From the NCBI GenBank assembly GCA_947036995.1, contig CAMQTD010000010.1, forward strand, positions 1-33,171: a DNA stretch of 33,171 nt, written 5' to 3'. This DNA is from an uncultured Parabacteroides sp. (lineage in GTDB: Bacteria > Bacteroidota > Bacteroidia > Bacteroidales > Tannerellaceae). Positions 24,132 to 32,901 of the stretch are shown here, piece by piece. Numbering within the stretch: position 1 is the first letter of the stretch; each line of letters starts with the position of its first letter. Under the pieces are notes generated by a model. The model made no database searches. It was given only the letters and a program-made list of their open reading frames with translations, and was not told where the DNA came from. The translations under genes were made by a program, and so were the position numbers.

Positions 24132-27100
24132 TCAACCCCTTAAAAGATCTAACAGCTCTGCTTTTGTTAATTTGTGCGACAGGTTACTGCCTTCTAGTAA
24201 CGAGTCTGCCAAATCTTTTTTGCTTGCATGCATACGGATAATCTTCTCTTCGATAGTCTGCTTAGCCACAAGGCGATACACGGTAACAGGGCGTAGCTGC
24301 CCGATACGGTGTGCACGGTCTGAGGCTTGGTCTTCGATGGCAGGATTCCACCATGGATCCATATGAATGATAAAATCCGCTGCCGTAAGGTTAAGTCCTA
24401 ATCCTCCAGCTTTTAGACTGATCAAGAATACGGGTTGTTCTCCTGTTTGAAACTCTTTCACCAACTTAGCACGCTCAGGGATGGGTGTAGAACCATCGAG
24501 ATAGAGATAAGGTATTTTAAGCTCGTCTAACTCTGCACGTATCAAGGCAAGGTGTGAAGTAAATTGGCTAAATACCAATGCACGGTGGTTATTCTCTTGT
24601 AAATCATTTACGATAGAAAGAAAGACCTCTATTTTTGAGGATTTAATCTTCAAATCTTTGTTTACTAAGTTTACGTTACATGCAGCCTGCCTTAGTTTGG
24701 TTATCTCAGAGAGGGTTTGCACTGGGTTCAGTGTGCCAGATTCGAGCTCTAGTTCTGTTTTACGTCGAAGCAGTTCGTAGTATCCCATCTCGACCTCGCT
24801 AAGCTCGACCTCTTTGATAATTTCTGTTTTTGGAGGTAGCTCGTTTAATACTTCGGACTTTGTGCGACGAAGCAAGAAGGGAGAAATCAACTTTTTGAGT
24901 TGCTTTTGCTGTACTTTATCACCATGCTGCGTAATCGGTTGGATAAAGCGTTCGTTAAACTGCTCGAAGCTACCTAACAATCCTGGTATAATAAACTGAT
25001 ACAGGTTCCAAATCTCTCCCAAATGGTTTTGAATAGGTGTACCTGTTAGTAAAAGACGAAACGAAGATTGAAGCTTCATGGCACTTTTAGACATTTTAGT
25101 CTCTTTATTCTTGATGGTGTGCCCTTCGTCTAAAGCAATTACATTCCATACTTTATCCGTCAGTAGTGCCTCTTCGGTTACCAATAATCCATACGTAACC
25201 AAAATCACATCATGCGCTGTCGCAGCATTTATCAATTCGGCACGGTTCACGCCCGATCCATTCACTGGCATCACTGTGAGTGAAGGGGCAAAACGTTCAA
25301 TCTCTGATTTCCAGTTAAGCAATACAGAGGCTGGTGCAACAACTAACGAAGGACCTTTTTTGGCAACCAAAAGCAATAGGGCAATTGTTTGCAAGGTTTT
25401 ACCAAGTCCCATATCATCTGCCAAACAAGCACCTGCTCCCCAACCATTCAATCGAGCCAACCAACGAAAACCATCCTCTTGATATTCACGCAACGATGCT
25501 TGCAGCTGTTTAGGTACAGTATAGGTTGCTACTTCGGCTTTACCGATTTTACTTTTCAGGGTCGTGTATGCTTTATCTCCTTTGATATTTACACCTGCTT
25601 CGGTTAATGCATCGAGCCCGAGTGTAGCAAATTGTTGAATTTTGAGTTTGCCTTTCTTGTCAACCGCTACTTGTGCCTCTAGGTTGAGCAGTTGGCGACG
25701 CAGTTGGTTCGATAAGGCTAAGAAATCACCGTTAGCCATTTTAATAAAACGCCCTTGACTGCTACGCACGCCATCGATCAATTCGGCAACACTCATCAGC
25801 ATATCTTTGCCGACTTTTAATTCGCCCTCTATCTCGAACCAGTTATTTTTCGATTTGAGGCTTAATTTAAGGTTACTAAAGTCCGCCTGTTGCGTTATCT
25901 TGAAACGCACACCTTCGGGCCATTCGACTAAGATATCTTTTTCGTCTTTCAACGCATCTAATAGCTCTAATGATTGGTATGGATCTTCAAAGAGTACACC
26001 TTGTAGAATATCTTCGTCTGGTGCAATCTCTTGAAAACGTTGTTCAACAAAGAGCGCATTATTTTTTTCTTTCGCAAAGCTCCGCACAGCCTGACACTTA
26101 TCACCCTCAATTACACCTACCACACTCTTTCCGCCAACACCTGGCTTGCAATAGGGTGCTACAGATGTTAGTGGCTTGATATAAAGCTCTGCCTTCAATC
26201 CACTACCTATTGGTATTAATTGAATCACGGCTCTATTGTCTCCTTTAATTTGCTTCATCGAAGCATCTTTATTGATCAAGTCAGAATATATTGTTATTTC
26301 CGAATTGATATGGTTGAGCAGCTGCATAAGTTTCTCTTCTGCCTCAAAAGGGAAAAGGCTTATACGGCTCAGTAGTTGTGTAATTTCTAGCTGCTTGGTA
26401 GATAGCTTCATTACATTAATACGTACATCATTTTCTACCTCGATGCGGATATACGATGTATCGGCTGGGGTATTTAATGTAAGTTTGTATCCTGTTTTTG
26501 TTTTGTTGATTTGCAGCTCTGGCTTTTTCTCTACAATTTCTATTGCTATAGAAGGATTCGACTTCAAAAACACATGCGGAGAACCTATCAAGCTAGCCAT
26601 GGTCTGCTCTATATTGAAGTTATAGTCGGTAGCCCCATAATAGTGTTGGTGTTTTTTTATACTATCGGCTACGTTGTTATCTTGTGCCGTCATAAAAGCT
26701 TGCGTCTTATTATATAAGCGAGAAAGAGCTATGGCACGCCCTTTTGTCCACGTAATTCCATCTTTCGACTTTTGTATGTGTGGATAAATACCCAAATAAC
26801 TAGGCTCTATAAAATAAACAATTCGTTCTAAACTTGCAGCTGATTTTGATACCCCTGAAACTTTTGAGGTTATTAATCTATTCAACACACGCTCCCACTC
26901 CTCTTCGACCTTCACGAGTGTAAAAGGAGAGTTAAAGCCTAACTCTTTGTTTAAGGTTTGATACAACGATTTGTGATCTACACTTGCACTTGATAAAATT
27001 AATTGAATCAATTTATAGGGCGTGCTTTTCAATAAATCATCATATATTTGCTTATGTGTGCTCATGAAACCCACATCTATTTTAAAGTAAGATGCTGTTG

Positions 27101-28148
27101 CCATCAGCAGCATAAATTCAAGCTTTTTTATAACACTGAATGTCATCCCTTTTCGTACAAAATTAACAGCGTCGTCTTGTTTTGGCAATTTTACAGAAAA
27201 AAGCAGGTGCGCAATGAGGAATTCTTCCGTTTTAAAATTCTTTTTGTTGTAAATCGTCATCAATTTATCCAAATCCTTTGGGTTGCTGCTTGCAACCAGC
27301 GCAATGGCGTGCAGAAATGAGAATATATAATCTATTGTAAATACATATCTAAACGCATTGAATGCACTCTTCTGTGCTTTTTCAAAAAAGACTAATGCCT
27401 GATCAATATCTCCGTTCAATACATAGTATGCTGCATGCAGTCGTAACCCCAAACCTGTATCCATACCCACCTCATTAGGGATATCTACAGGTTCGCCTTT
27501 AAACAAAAACAACAACATATTGTATAGTAGCGTCGACTCTTTTTTTAAGCTCGGGGGCATCTCTTTCATTTGAATCATCAACGTATAAACCAATTCAGCC
27601 TTTTCGGGCGAATTCAAATTATTTAGCACCTGGTTAACACGACTATCGAAATACCGATAAAGTATTGCAAATGGAATAGCTGATTCCTCCACATTAAACT
27701 GATCATAATCAATCAATTCAATAATTAAATCTAGAATATTCTCATCATCATCATTCACATCGGCAAATGTTAATCTTAGCGGTTCTTTTGAGGAGAGATA
27801 ACATAAAAGTTTCTCGTCTATTGATAGTTCTTTCTTTCGCGTTTTTATGTTGTTAAGGAATAAACCTTTCGAATATTCATTTTTGGATGCCAATTGCACC
27901 ATATAGTAAGCTTTGAAGGATGGGACTAGTATATATAGCATCCCCCTCATATAAAATGCCTCTTGTACTATGCCTAATTTTTGCAATTTCCTAAGCTCTG
28001 GAAGTATTATCGACTCTTTAATTTCTAACAAGTTAATTGCCGAATAAACTTCATGAATTGACAAAAGGGGTTTATGAAAAACAAATTGTTCAATAATCTC
28101 TGTTTGCAATTTGGTCAGTTTGTCTGTTATAAAGCTATAATTAATCAT
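24132..28148 (-). CDS. Large SNF2-family DNA-dependent ATPase
   Basis: A 1338-residue superfamily 2 ATPase of the SNF2 (Swi2/Snf2, HepA/RapA-like) group, which uses ATP to translocate along duplex DNA and displace proteins. Helicase motifs fill the last third: motif I DDMGLGKT near residue 910, motif II DEGH near 1007 in place of the usual DEAH, motif III LLTGTPIQN, then motif V ISLKAGGLGLNLTAAD and motif VI SDRAHRIGQLRPV. The first 880 residues have no recognised enzyme domain. They begin with a winged-helix-like section (up to about 90), continue with helical repeats, and then a beta-rich part. Such long N-termini occur in Bacteroidetes SNF2 proteins. It is divergently arranged with the HU/SPOR gene. 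Confidence 0.93.
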   Translation of the reverse strand: MINYSFITDKLTKLQTEIIEQFVFHKPLLSIHEVYSAINLLEIKESIILPELRKLQKLGIVQEAFYMRGMLYILVPSFKAYYMVQLASKNEYSKGLFLNNIKTRKKELSIDEKLLCYLSSKEPLRLTFADVNDDDENILDLIIELIDYDQFNVEESAIPFAILYRYFDSRVNQVLNNLNSPEKAELVYTLMIQMKEMPPSLKKESTLLYNMLLFLFKGEPVDIPNEVGMDTGLGLRLHAAYYVLNGDIDQALVFFEKAQKSAFNAFRYVFTIDYIFSFLHAIALVASSNPKDLDKLMTIYNKKNFKTEEFLIAHLLFSVKLPKQDDAVNFVRKGMTFSVIKKLEFMLLMATASYFKIDVGFMSTHKQIYDDLLKSTPYKLIQLILSSASVDHKSLYQTLNKELGFNSPFTLVKVEEEWERVLNRLITSKVSGVSKSAASLERIVYFIEPSYLGIYPHIQKSKDGITWTKGRAIALSRLYNKTQAFMTAQDNNVADSIKKHQHYYGATDYNFNIEQTMASLIGSPHVFLKSNPSIAIEIVEKKPELQINKTKTGYKLTLNTPADTSYIRIEVENDVRINVMKLSTKQLEITQLLSRISLFPFEAEEKLMQLLNHINSEITIYSDLINKDASMKQIKGDNRAVIQLIPIGSGLKAELYIKPLTSVAPYCKPGVGGKSVVGVIEGDKCQAVRSFAKEKNNALFVEQRFQEIAPDEDILQGVLFEDPYQSLELLDALKDEKDILVEWPEGVRFKITQQADFSNLKLSLKSKNNWFEIEGELKVGKDMLMSVAELIDGVRSSQGRFIKMANGDFLALSNQLRRQLLNLEAQVAVDKKGKLKIQQFATLGLDALTEAGVNIKGDKAYTTLKSKIGKAEVATYTVPKQLQASLREYQEDGFRWLARLNGWGAGACLADDMGLGKTLQTIALLLLVAKKGPSLVVAPASVLLNWKSEIERFAPSLTVMPVNGSGVNRAELINAATAHDVILVTYGLLVTEEALLTDKVWNVIALDEGHTIKNKETKMSKSAMKLQSSFRLLLTGTPIQNHLGEIWNLYQFIIPGLLGSFEQFNERFIQPITQHGDKVQQKQLKKLISPFLLRRTKSEVLNELPPKTEIIKEVELSEVEMGYYELLRRKTELELESGTLNPVQTLSEITKLRQAACNVNLVNKDLKIKSSKIEVFLSIVNDLQENNHRALVFSQFTSHLALIRAELDELKIPYLYLDGSTPIPERAKLVKEFQTGEQPVFLISLKAGGLGLNLTAADFIIHMDPWWNPAIEDQASDRAHRIGQLRPVTVYRLVAKQTIEEKIIRMHASKKDLADSLLEGSNLSHKLTKAELLDLLRG

Positions 28149-28186
28149 TAATTGGATTTATTGGATTTTCAGACTACAAATATAGA

Positions 28187-28194
28187 AATATTGA
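28187..28194 (-). promoter_or_regulatory. -7 promoter element for the SNF2 gene
   Basis: On the minus strand this reads TATATTTG, matching TAnnTTTG, about 38 bases before the ATG. It is back to back with the promoter of the HU/SPOR gene in a 91-base divergent region. Confidence 0.5.
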
Positions 28195-28227
28195 TACAGA
28201 ATTTGTTCGCTATTTAAAATAATAATA

Positions 28228-28235
28228 TACCTTTG
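28228..28235 (+). promoter_or_regulatory. -7 promoter element overlapping the start of the HU/SPOR gene
   Basis: TACCTTTG matches TAnnTTTG, with TTTG at 28202-28205 as a possible -33. The ATG follows only 4 bases after the element, so the transcript would start at or very near the start codon and could be leaderless. Confidence 0.55.
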
Positions 28236-28239
28236 TGAT

Positions 28240-29208
28240 ATGCTTAGAATAATTTTACATATAGAACGGTTACTTTTGGTACACGATTGTGTTATCATCC
28301 CCAAAGTAGGTGGCTTTGTATTACAAAACCATGCCGCTACTTTTTCGGAAGTGCATGCTTTATTTGCTCCTGCAAGTAAAGAGGTGGTTTTTAATCAAAC
28401 TCTTCAACACAATGATGGGCTGCTAACAGAGTCGTATATGCATACCTATAATGTAAAATACAACCAAGCGGTAACAATGTTGGATAAAGACATCGAATCG
28501 CTTCGAAGCAAACTCTCGTTAGGCAATGCATTAATATTGGGGCGTATTGGCTCACTATCTATGGAACAAGAGGTATTGCACTTTTATGCTGCTTCGTCTA
28601 CCCTTTTTAGTATTGCTTCGTATGGCCTAGCCTCTTTCGGCATGCCTCTATTAAGATCGCTACAACAAGCTGAGATAGACGAATTGGCTACACCTCAAAA
28701 CTCGCGTAACAAAGATACAATATACATCCCTATTAATAGACGCTTTTTACGTACTGCAGTTGCTTCGGCTGCTGCCATAGCGCTATTTCTATTGATACCA
28801 TCTACTGTAAATCAGGTAGGAAACAGCACATTCAAAGCTAGTATGCTTCCGCTAAACTTCGTTTCGCAAATTTATGTTGAAGTTCCAACGCCTAAAGCAC
28901 CTACAACCATCGAACTCAATGTACCCTTAGCTCCTAGAAAAGTAGCAGCTGTACACAAGAGTGAAAAGGTTCAACCGCAAAAAATGTATCACTTGGTTAT
29001 TGGTAGCTTCCCTTCCGAAAAGGAGGCAACACAATTTATTGCAAAACTTGAAAAAGCAAGCTATCCAAACTATGGTTCGATAACCCGAAAGGGTAGAACA
29101 CGCGTTTTTGCAGCCAAGTTTGATCAAAAAAGCGATGCAGAAACATTCCTAACGCAACTGAGACAAGACAAGAAGTATCAAGATGCTTGGCTCTATGCAG
29201 CTAAATAA
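28240..29208 (+). CDS. HU/CCDC81-like and SPOR domain membrane protein
   Basis: A 322-residue protein. Residues 1-125 resemble the prokaryotic HU-like CCDC81 domain (IERLLLVHDCVIIPKVGGF near the start, ILGRIGSLSMEQE later). A single hydrophobic segment (about 170-185, ASAAAIALFLLIP) crosses the inner membrane. The C-terminal SPOR domain (about 248-322, starting YHLVIGSFPSEKEA) should be periplasmic and bind peptidoglycan denuded of stem peptides, as at division septa. The layout puts the HU-like domain in the cytoplasm, so the protein could link the cytoplasm to the septal wall. Homologues occur across Bacteroidetes. The PIF1-TPR gene starts 8 bases later. Confidence 0.85.
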   Translation: MLRIILHIERLLLVHDCVIIPKVGGFVLQNHAATFSEVHALFAPASKEVVFNQTLQHNDGLLTESYMHTYNVKYNQAVTMLDKDIESLRSKLSLGNALILGRIGSLSMEQEVLHFYAASSTLFSIASYGLASFGMPLLRSLQQAEIDELATPQNSRNKDTIYIPINRRFLRTAVASAAAIALFLLIPSTVNQVGNSTFKASMLPLNFVSQIYVEVPTPKAPTTIELNVPLAPRKVAAVHKSEKVQPQKMYHLVIGSFPSEKEATQFIAKLEKASYPNYGSITRKGRTRVFAAKFDQKSDAETFLTQLRQDKKYQDAWLYAAK

Positions 29209-29216
29209 ACGGTATT

Positions 29217-31226
29217 TTGAGCTTTCAACCCGATACAGATAATAAAGAGTTTCAAGATGCATTGCGACTGATTACTCACACCCGACAGTCTCTATTCTTA
29301 ACCGGAAAGGCAGGAACGGGTAAATCTACATTTCTAAAATACATCTGCAAAAACACCCGCAAAAAGCATGTTGTACTTGCCCCAACAGGCATAGCCGCGA
29401 TTAATGCTGGAGGTGCTACGTTGCACTCATTTTTCAGACTTCCATTCCGCCCCCTACTACCAGACGATCCCGATTTAAGTCTTAAAGGGGGACGTATCTT
29501 TGAGTTTTTTAAATATCCAAAAGAACAGCGAAAGATTCTACAAGAGGTAGAACTGATTATCATTGACGAAATATCAATGGTAAGAGCAGATATTATAGAT
29601 TGTGTAGATCGTATCCTTCGCGTGTTTTCGGGAAATATGCGCCTCCCTTTTGGTGGCAAACAGCTACTGTTTGTGGGCGATGTGTTTCAGCTAGAACCTG
29701 TTGTACCAAGCGATCAGAAAGATATACTCAAACGATTTTACGAATCGCCCTTTTTCTTCTCGGCAAACGTTTTTAAAGATATAAGCCTTGTTCCGATCGA
29801 ATTACAAAAGGTATACAGACAGTCGGACCCCGTGTTTATTGATGTGCTAGATAAAATCCGAAGTAATACAGCAACAGCACACGAACTAAGCATACTAAAC
29901 AAACGCTGCTTCCCAAACTTCATGCCCGAAGATGAGGAGATGTATATCACGCTTGCCACACGCCGCGATCAGGTAGATCATATCAATGAGCAAAAATTAA
30001 AAGCACTCAAAGAAGAGGAGTTTATCTCGCTAGGCAAGGTGGTTGGCGATTTCCCCGAATCGTCGTTGCCGACTCAGCTAAAACTTTCGATCAAGGTAAA
30101 GGCACAAGTAATCTTTATAGATAACGATCCGCTCAAGCGTTGGGTAAATGGTACGATTGGAACACTCTCGTTTATTGATCCTCAAGGTGCTATATTTGTA
30201 TTGCTTGAAAACGGGAAAGAGTGTTTAGTAGAGCCTGTTATGTGGCAAAACCGTAAATACTCGTACAACGAAAAAGAGAAACGAATCGAAGAGGAGGTAA
30301 TCGGCAGCTTTGAACAACTACCACTCCGCCTAGCATGGGCAATCACGATACATAAAAGCCAAGGACTGACGTTCAGTCGTGTAGTAGTAGATCTGAGCGC
30401 TGGCGTATTTGCTGGTGGGCAGACTTATGTTGCACTGAGCAGATGTACCTCGCTCGGAGGTATGGTGTTGCGTAGTCATATTACACCACGCGATGTATTT
30501 GTACGCAAAGAGATTGTTGCATTCAGTAATATATTCAACAATCAAGAGCTTATACAAGACACGCTACTCGCTGGCGAAGCTGAATTTCTGTATGCACAAG
30601 CCGTCTACCATTTTAATAAAAAGGAGATGGGTGCAGCTGTAACTAAATTCACTGCTGCGATCAAAAATAAGAATGAATTGGATAATCCGCTCACACAGCG
30701 CTTTATTCAACGCAAACTAAATCGCATCAACACGCAAGCAGCCGAAATTAAACAACTCAAAGAGGAGTTACAACTGCAACAGAAAACATTAAACCAATAC
30801 GCCCAAGAATATTACTTAATGGGTAATGAGTGTATCACCAAGGCACACGACAAGGCTGCGGCTATCCGCTGCTTTGATAAAGCACTCGAAATGAATCCGC
30901 TATTTGTAGATGCATGGGTGCGCAAAGGTGTTACACTATTTGATAGCAACGAAGTTTTTGAAGCATTGAAATGCCTAAACAAAGCAGTAAAGCTAAGCCC
31001 TACCCTATTTAAATCGTTATACAATCGGGGCAAATGTTTACTCGCTATGGGGCATAGCGAAGAAGCGCTATCTGACTTCTTGAAAGCCTCGGCTGCGAAA
31101 CCGAAACATATTGCAGCCCATCAATATTTAGCAGAAACATACACAAAGCTAAATAACGAACTGTTGGCTCAAAGACATTTATTAATAGCCGAAGCGCTAA
31201 GAGAGGCAAAAAACAATCCCTCTTAA
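29217..31226 (+). CDS. PIF1-like helicase with C-terminal TPR region
   Basis: A 669-residue superfamily 1B helicase. Walker A GKAGTGKST is at residues 29-37, then APTGIAAINAGGATLHSFF, motif II IIDEISMV near 117, GDVFQLEPV as motif III, and near the end of the ATPase part AITIHKSQGLTF and YVALSRC. PIF1-type enzymes unwind DNA 5' to 3' and resolve G-quadruplexes or forks. From about residue 465 there is a helical linker followed by TPRs (about 530-660, with AIRCFDKALEMNP and ALKCLNKAVKLSP). The start is TTG at 29217, 8 bases after the preceding stop. No ATG in frame occurs before the Walker A motif. Confidence 0.9.
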   Translation: MSFQPDTDNKEFQDALRLITHTRQSLFLTGKAGTGKSTFLKYICKNTRKKHVVLAPTGIAAINAGGATLHSFFRLPFRPLLPDDPDLSLKGGRIFEFFKYPKEQRKILQEVELIIIDEISMVRADIIDCVDRILRVFSGNMRLPFGGKQLLFVGDVFQLEPVVPSDQKDILKRFYESPFFFSANVFKDISLVPIELQKVYRQSDPVFIDVLDKIRSNTATAHELSILNKRCFPNFMPEDEEMYITLATRRDQVDHINEQKLKALKEEEFISLGKVVGDFPESSLPTQLKLSIKVKAQVIFIDNDPLKRWVNGTIGTLSFIDPQGAIFVLLENGKECLVEPVMWQNRKYSYNEKEKRIEEEVIGSFEQLPLRLAWAITIHKSQGLTFSRVVVDLSAGVFAGGQTYVALSRCTSLGGMVLRSHITPRDVFVRKEIVAFSNIFNNQELIQDTLLAGEAEFLYAQAVYHFNKKEMGAAVTKFTAAIKNKNELDNPLTQRFIQRKLNRINTQAAEIKQLKEELQLQQKTLNQYAQEYYLMGNECITKAHDKAAAIRCFDKALEMNPLFVDAWVRKGVTLFDSNEVFEALKCLNKAVKLSPTLFKSLYNRGKCLLAMGHSEEALSDFLKASAAKPKHIAAHQYLAETYTKLNNELLAQRHLLIAEALREAKNNPS

Positions 31227-31290
31227 CCGTTTTAAAGCGCTATAATAAAAAAATGTAGCGTTATTTATAGTTTATATCCATAAAATAGAC

Positions 31291-31298
31291 TATTTTTG
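31291..31298 (+). promoter_or_regulatory. -7 promoter element for the TPR protein before ribH
   Basis: TATTTTTG matches TAnnTTTG, giving a leader of about 65 bases before the ATG at 31369. No good -33 TTG is visible. Confidence 0.5.
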
Positions 31299-31368
31299 CG
31301 CTCACATTAAATTCTTATACAATAGATATTTAATAACAAGAGAATTAATAAACAACTATAAAAATATT

Positions 31369-32058
31369 ATGGCTACAAACAAAAACAACTCGGACAAAGA
31401 ATTAGAACAGGTTGGCGAAATTGTTTCTAAATCGGAACAATTTATTGAACAAAACAGTAAAAAACTACTTATCGGCATACTAACGGTCGTGATTGTAGTA
31501 GTTGCAGCAATTAGCTTTCACCAATTATACCTAGAACCACAAGAGAAAAAAGCTTCTACTGCAATGTTTACAAGCGAGCAGTTTTTTGCAAAAGATTCAT
31601 TTGAATTAGCATTGAATGGTAACGGAGCTGATGTTATTGGTTTCGAAGGTGTAATCAAACAATACGGAAGCACTAAAGCAGCTAACCTAGCTAAAGCTTA
31701 CGCTGGTATTTGTAACTACCGTTTAGGTAATACTGAAAAAGCATTAGATCTTTTGAAAGCACATGATGGAAGCGACAATATGATTGCTCCTGCAGTAACT
31801 GGCTTAATTGGCGATTGCTATGTTAAACTAGGTGATGTAAAAAAAGGAATCTCATATTTCGAGAAAGCAGCTAAAGAGGGAGACAACAATGTTATCAGCC
31901 CTGAATACCTAAAGAAAGCAGGTCGTGCTTACGAAAGTCTTGGTCAATACGCTGATGCCGCAAAAGCATACACTGTTATTAAAGAGAACTATTATACTTC
32001 TATGGATGCTGCCGATATCGACAAATACATCGCTAGAGCAAATGCTTTAAAAAAATAA
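31369..32058 (+). CDS. Membrane-anchored TPR protein
   Basis: A 229-residue protein with an acidic, hydrophilic N-terminus, one transmembrane helix (about 34-51, LLIGILTVVIVVVAAISF) and then TPR units in the C-terminal part, including GICNYRLGNTEKALDLL, GDCYVKLGDVKKGISYFEKA and AGRAYESLGQYADAAKAY. With a positively charged Lys pair before the helix, the TPRs should face the periplasm. It resembles YfgM/Tol-associated ancillary proteins in layout but identity is not certain. It precedes ribH, with a terminator-like hairpin between them. Confidence 0.85.
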   Translation: MATNKNNSDKELEQVGEIVSKSEQFIEQNSKKLLIGILTVVIVVVAAISFHQLYLEPQEKKASTAMFTSEQFFAKDSFELALNGNGADVIGFEGVIKQYGSTKAANLAKAYAGICNYRLGNTEKALDLLKAHDGSDNMIAPAVTGLIGDCYVKLGDVKKGISYFEKAAKEGDNNVISPEYLKKAGRAYESLGQYADAAKAYTVIKENYYTSMDAADIDKYIARANALKK

Positions 32059-32098
32059 TTATTCCTTTTATCAAATTGGAATTTATATAAAACAAATC

Positions 32099-32140
32099 AA
32101 AAGGGTGTCTCTATACCAAAAGACATCCTTTTATTTTTTA
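32099..32140 (+). terminator. Intrinsic terminator between the TPR gene and ribH
   Basis: AAAAGGGTGTCT (32099-32110) pairs with AGACATCCTTTT (32121-32132) with one G-A opposition, followed by ATTTTTTA. It ends just 28 bases before ribH, so ribH either reads through or has its own promoter. Confidence 0.75.
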
Positions 32141-32167
32141 AACAGTATACTAAATTAGATAATAATT

Positions 32168-32662
32168 ATGGCTACAGCTTATCAAAACTTATCAGATTAC
32201 GATTTCAACAGCGTTCCAGACGCTTCAAACATGTCAATAGGTATTGTTGTTGCAGAGTGGAACAAACACATCACAGAGGCTTTACTTGAAGGCGCATGCA
32301 ATACATTAGAGCGTCATGGTGTTAAACCAGAAAATATCAATGTTAAGCGTGTACCAGGAAGCTTCGAGCTAACCTATGGCGCTAAACTAATGGCCGAAAA
32401 TAGCGATTTAGATGCTGTTATTATACTTGGATGCGTTATTCAAGGAGATACACCTCATTTTGATTACGTATGTTCTAGTGTAACAAATGGCATCACTGAA
32501 TTGAACCTAATGCACGATATGCCATTCATATTCGGGCTGTTAACAACCAACACTATGGAGCAATCTGAAGACCGTGCTGGAGGAAAACATGGTAATAAAG
32601 GAGACGAAGCTGCAATTACTGCAATAAAAATGATTGATTATACTTGCAAGTTCAAAAATTAA
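32168..32662 (+). CDS. ribH: 6,7-dimethyl-8-ribityllumazine synthase
   Basis: The penultimate enzyme of riboflavin synthesis. It condenses 5-amino-6-ribitylaminouracil with 3,4-dihydroxy-2-butanone 4-phosphate and forms a pentameric or 60-mer shell in the cytoplasm. The 164 residues fit the family. Signatures are VVAEWN near residue 28 (Trp substrate contact), [26 protein letters not shown] with the catalytic His, and [18 protein letters not shown] with NKGDEAA at the end. Other riboflavin genes are not in the window. The tRNA promoter follows within a few bases of its stop. Confidence 0.96.
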   Translation: MATAYQNLSDYDFNSVPDASNMSIGIVVAEWNKHITEALLEGACNTLERHGVKPENINVKRVPGSFELTYGAKLMAENSDLDAVIILGCVIQGDTPHFDYVCSSVTNGITELNLMHDMPFIFGLLTTNTMEQSEDRAGGKHGNKGDEAAITAIKMIDYTCKFKN

Positions 32663-32673
32663 TCGTATCTTTG
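32644..32673 (+). promoter_or_regulatory. Promoter of the tRNA-Tyr/tRNA-Gly unit
   Basis: TTG at 32644-32646 and TATCTTTG at 32666-32673 are 19 bases apart, matching both promoter halves. The -33 element lies inside the end of ribH. Confidence 0.8.
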
Positions 32674-32692
32674 CATCGCATTAGAAATAATG

Positions 32693-32775
32693 GGGCAGTT
32701 ACCAGAGTGGCCAAATGGGTCTGACTGTAACTCAGATAGCTTACGCTTACGGTGGTTCGAATCCATCACTGCCCA
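32693..32775 (+). tRNA. tRNA-Tyr (GTA)
   Basis: A class II tRNA with acceptor GGGCAGT pairing with ACTGCCC, an anticodon arm TCTGA-CTGTAAC-TCAGA carrying GTA, and the long variable arm typical of bacterial tRNA-Tyr. The discriminator is A. No CCA is encoded. Confidence 0.95.
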
Positions 32776-32785
32776 CTATTTATTT

Positions 32786-32858
32786 GCGAAAGTAGCTCAG
32801 TTGATAGAGCATTAGCCTTCCAAGCTGAGGGTCGCGGGTTTGAGCCCCGTCTTTCGCT
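32786..32858 (+). tRNA. tRNA-Gly (TCC)
   Basis: The acceptor GCGAAAG pairs with CTTTCGC, the anticodon arm TTAGC-CTTCCAA-GCTGA carries TCC, and the T arm (GCGGG-TTTGAGC-CCCGT) is normal. The discriminator is T, as in bacterial tRNA-Gly. No CCA is encoded. It starts 10 bases after tRNA-Tyr. Confidence 0.95.
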
Positions 32859-32862
32859 CTAT

Positions 32863-32901
32863 AAAAAAGGAGAATAACTAAATTAGTTATTCTCCTTTTT
32901 T
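32863..32901. terminator. Strong terminator after the tRNA pair, possibly bidirectional
   Basis: AAAAAAGGAGAATAACTAA (32863-32881) is the exact reverse complement of 32883-32901. The symmetric A and T tracts allow termination from either strand. It shows that the tRNA transcript ends here and does not continue to a tuf gene. Confidence 0.92.

Noticed and set aside
25078-25482. Plus-strand ORF of 134 codons opposite the SNF2 helicase
   Set aside because: It lies opposite conserved helicase motifs and has no recognisable product or promoter.
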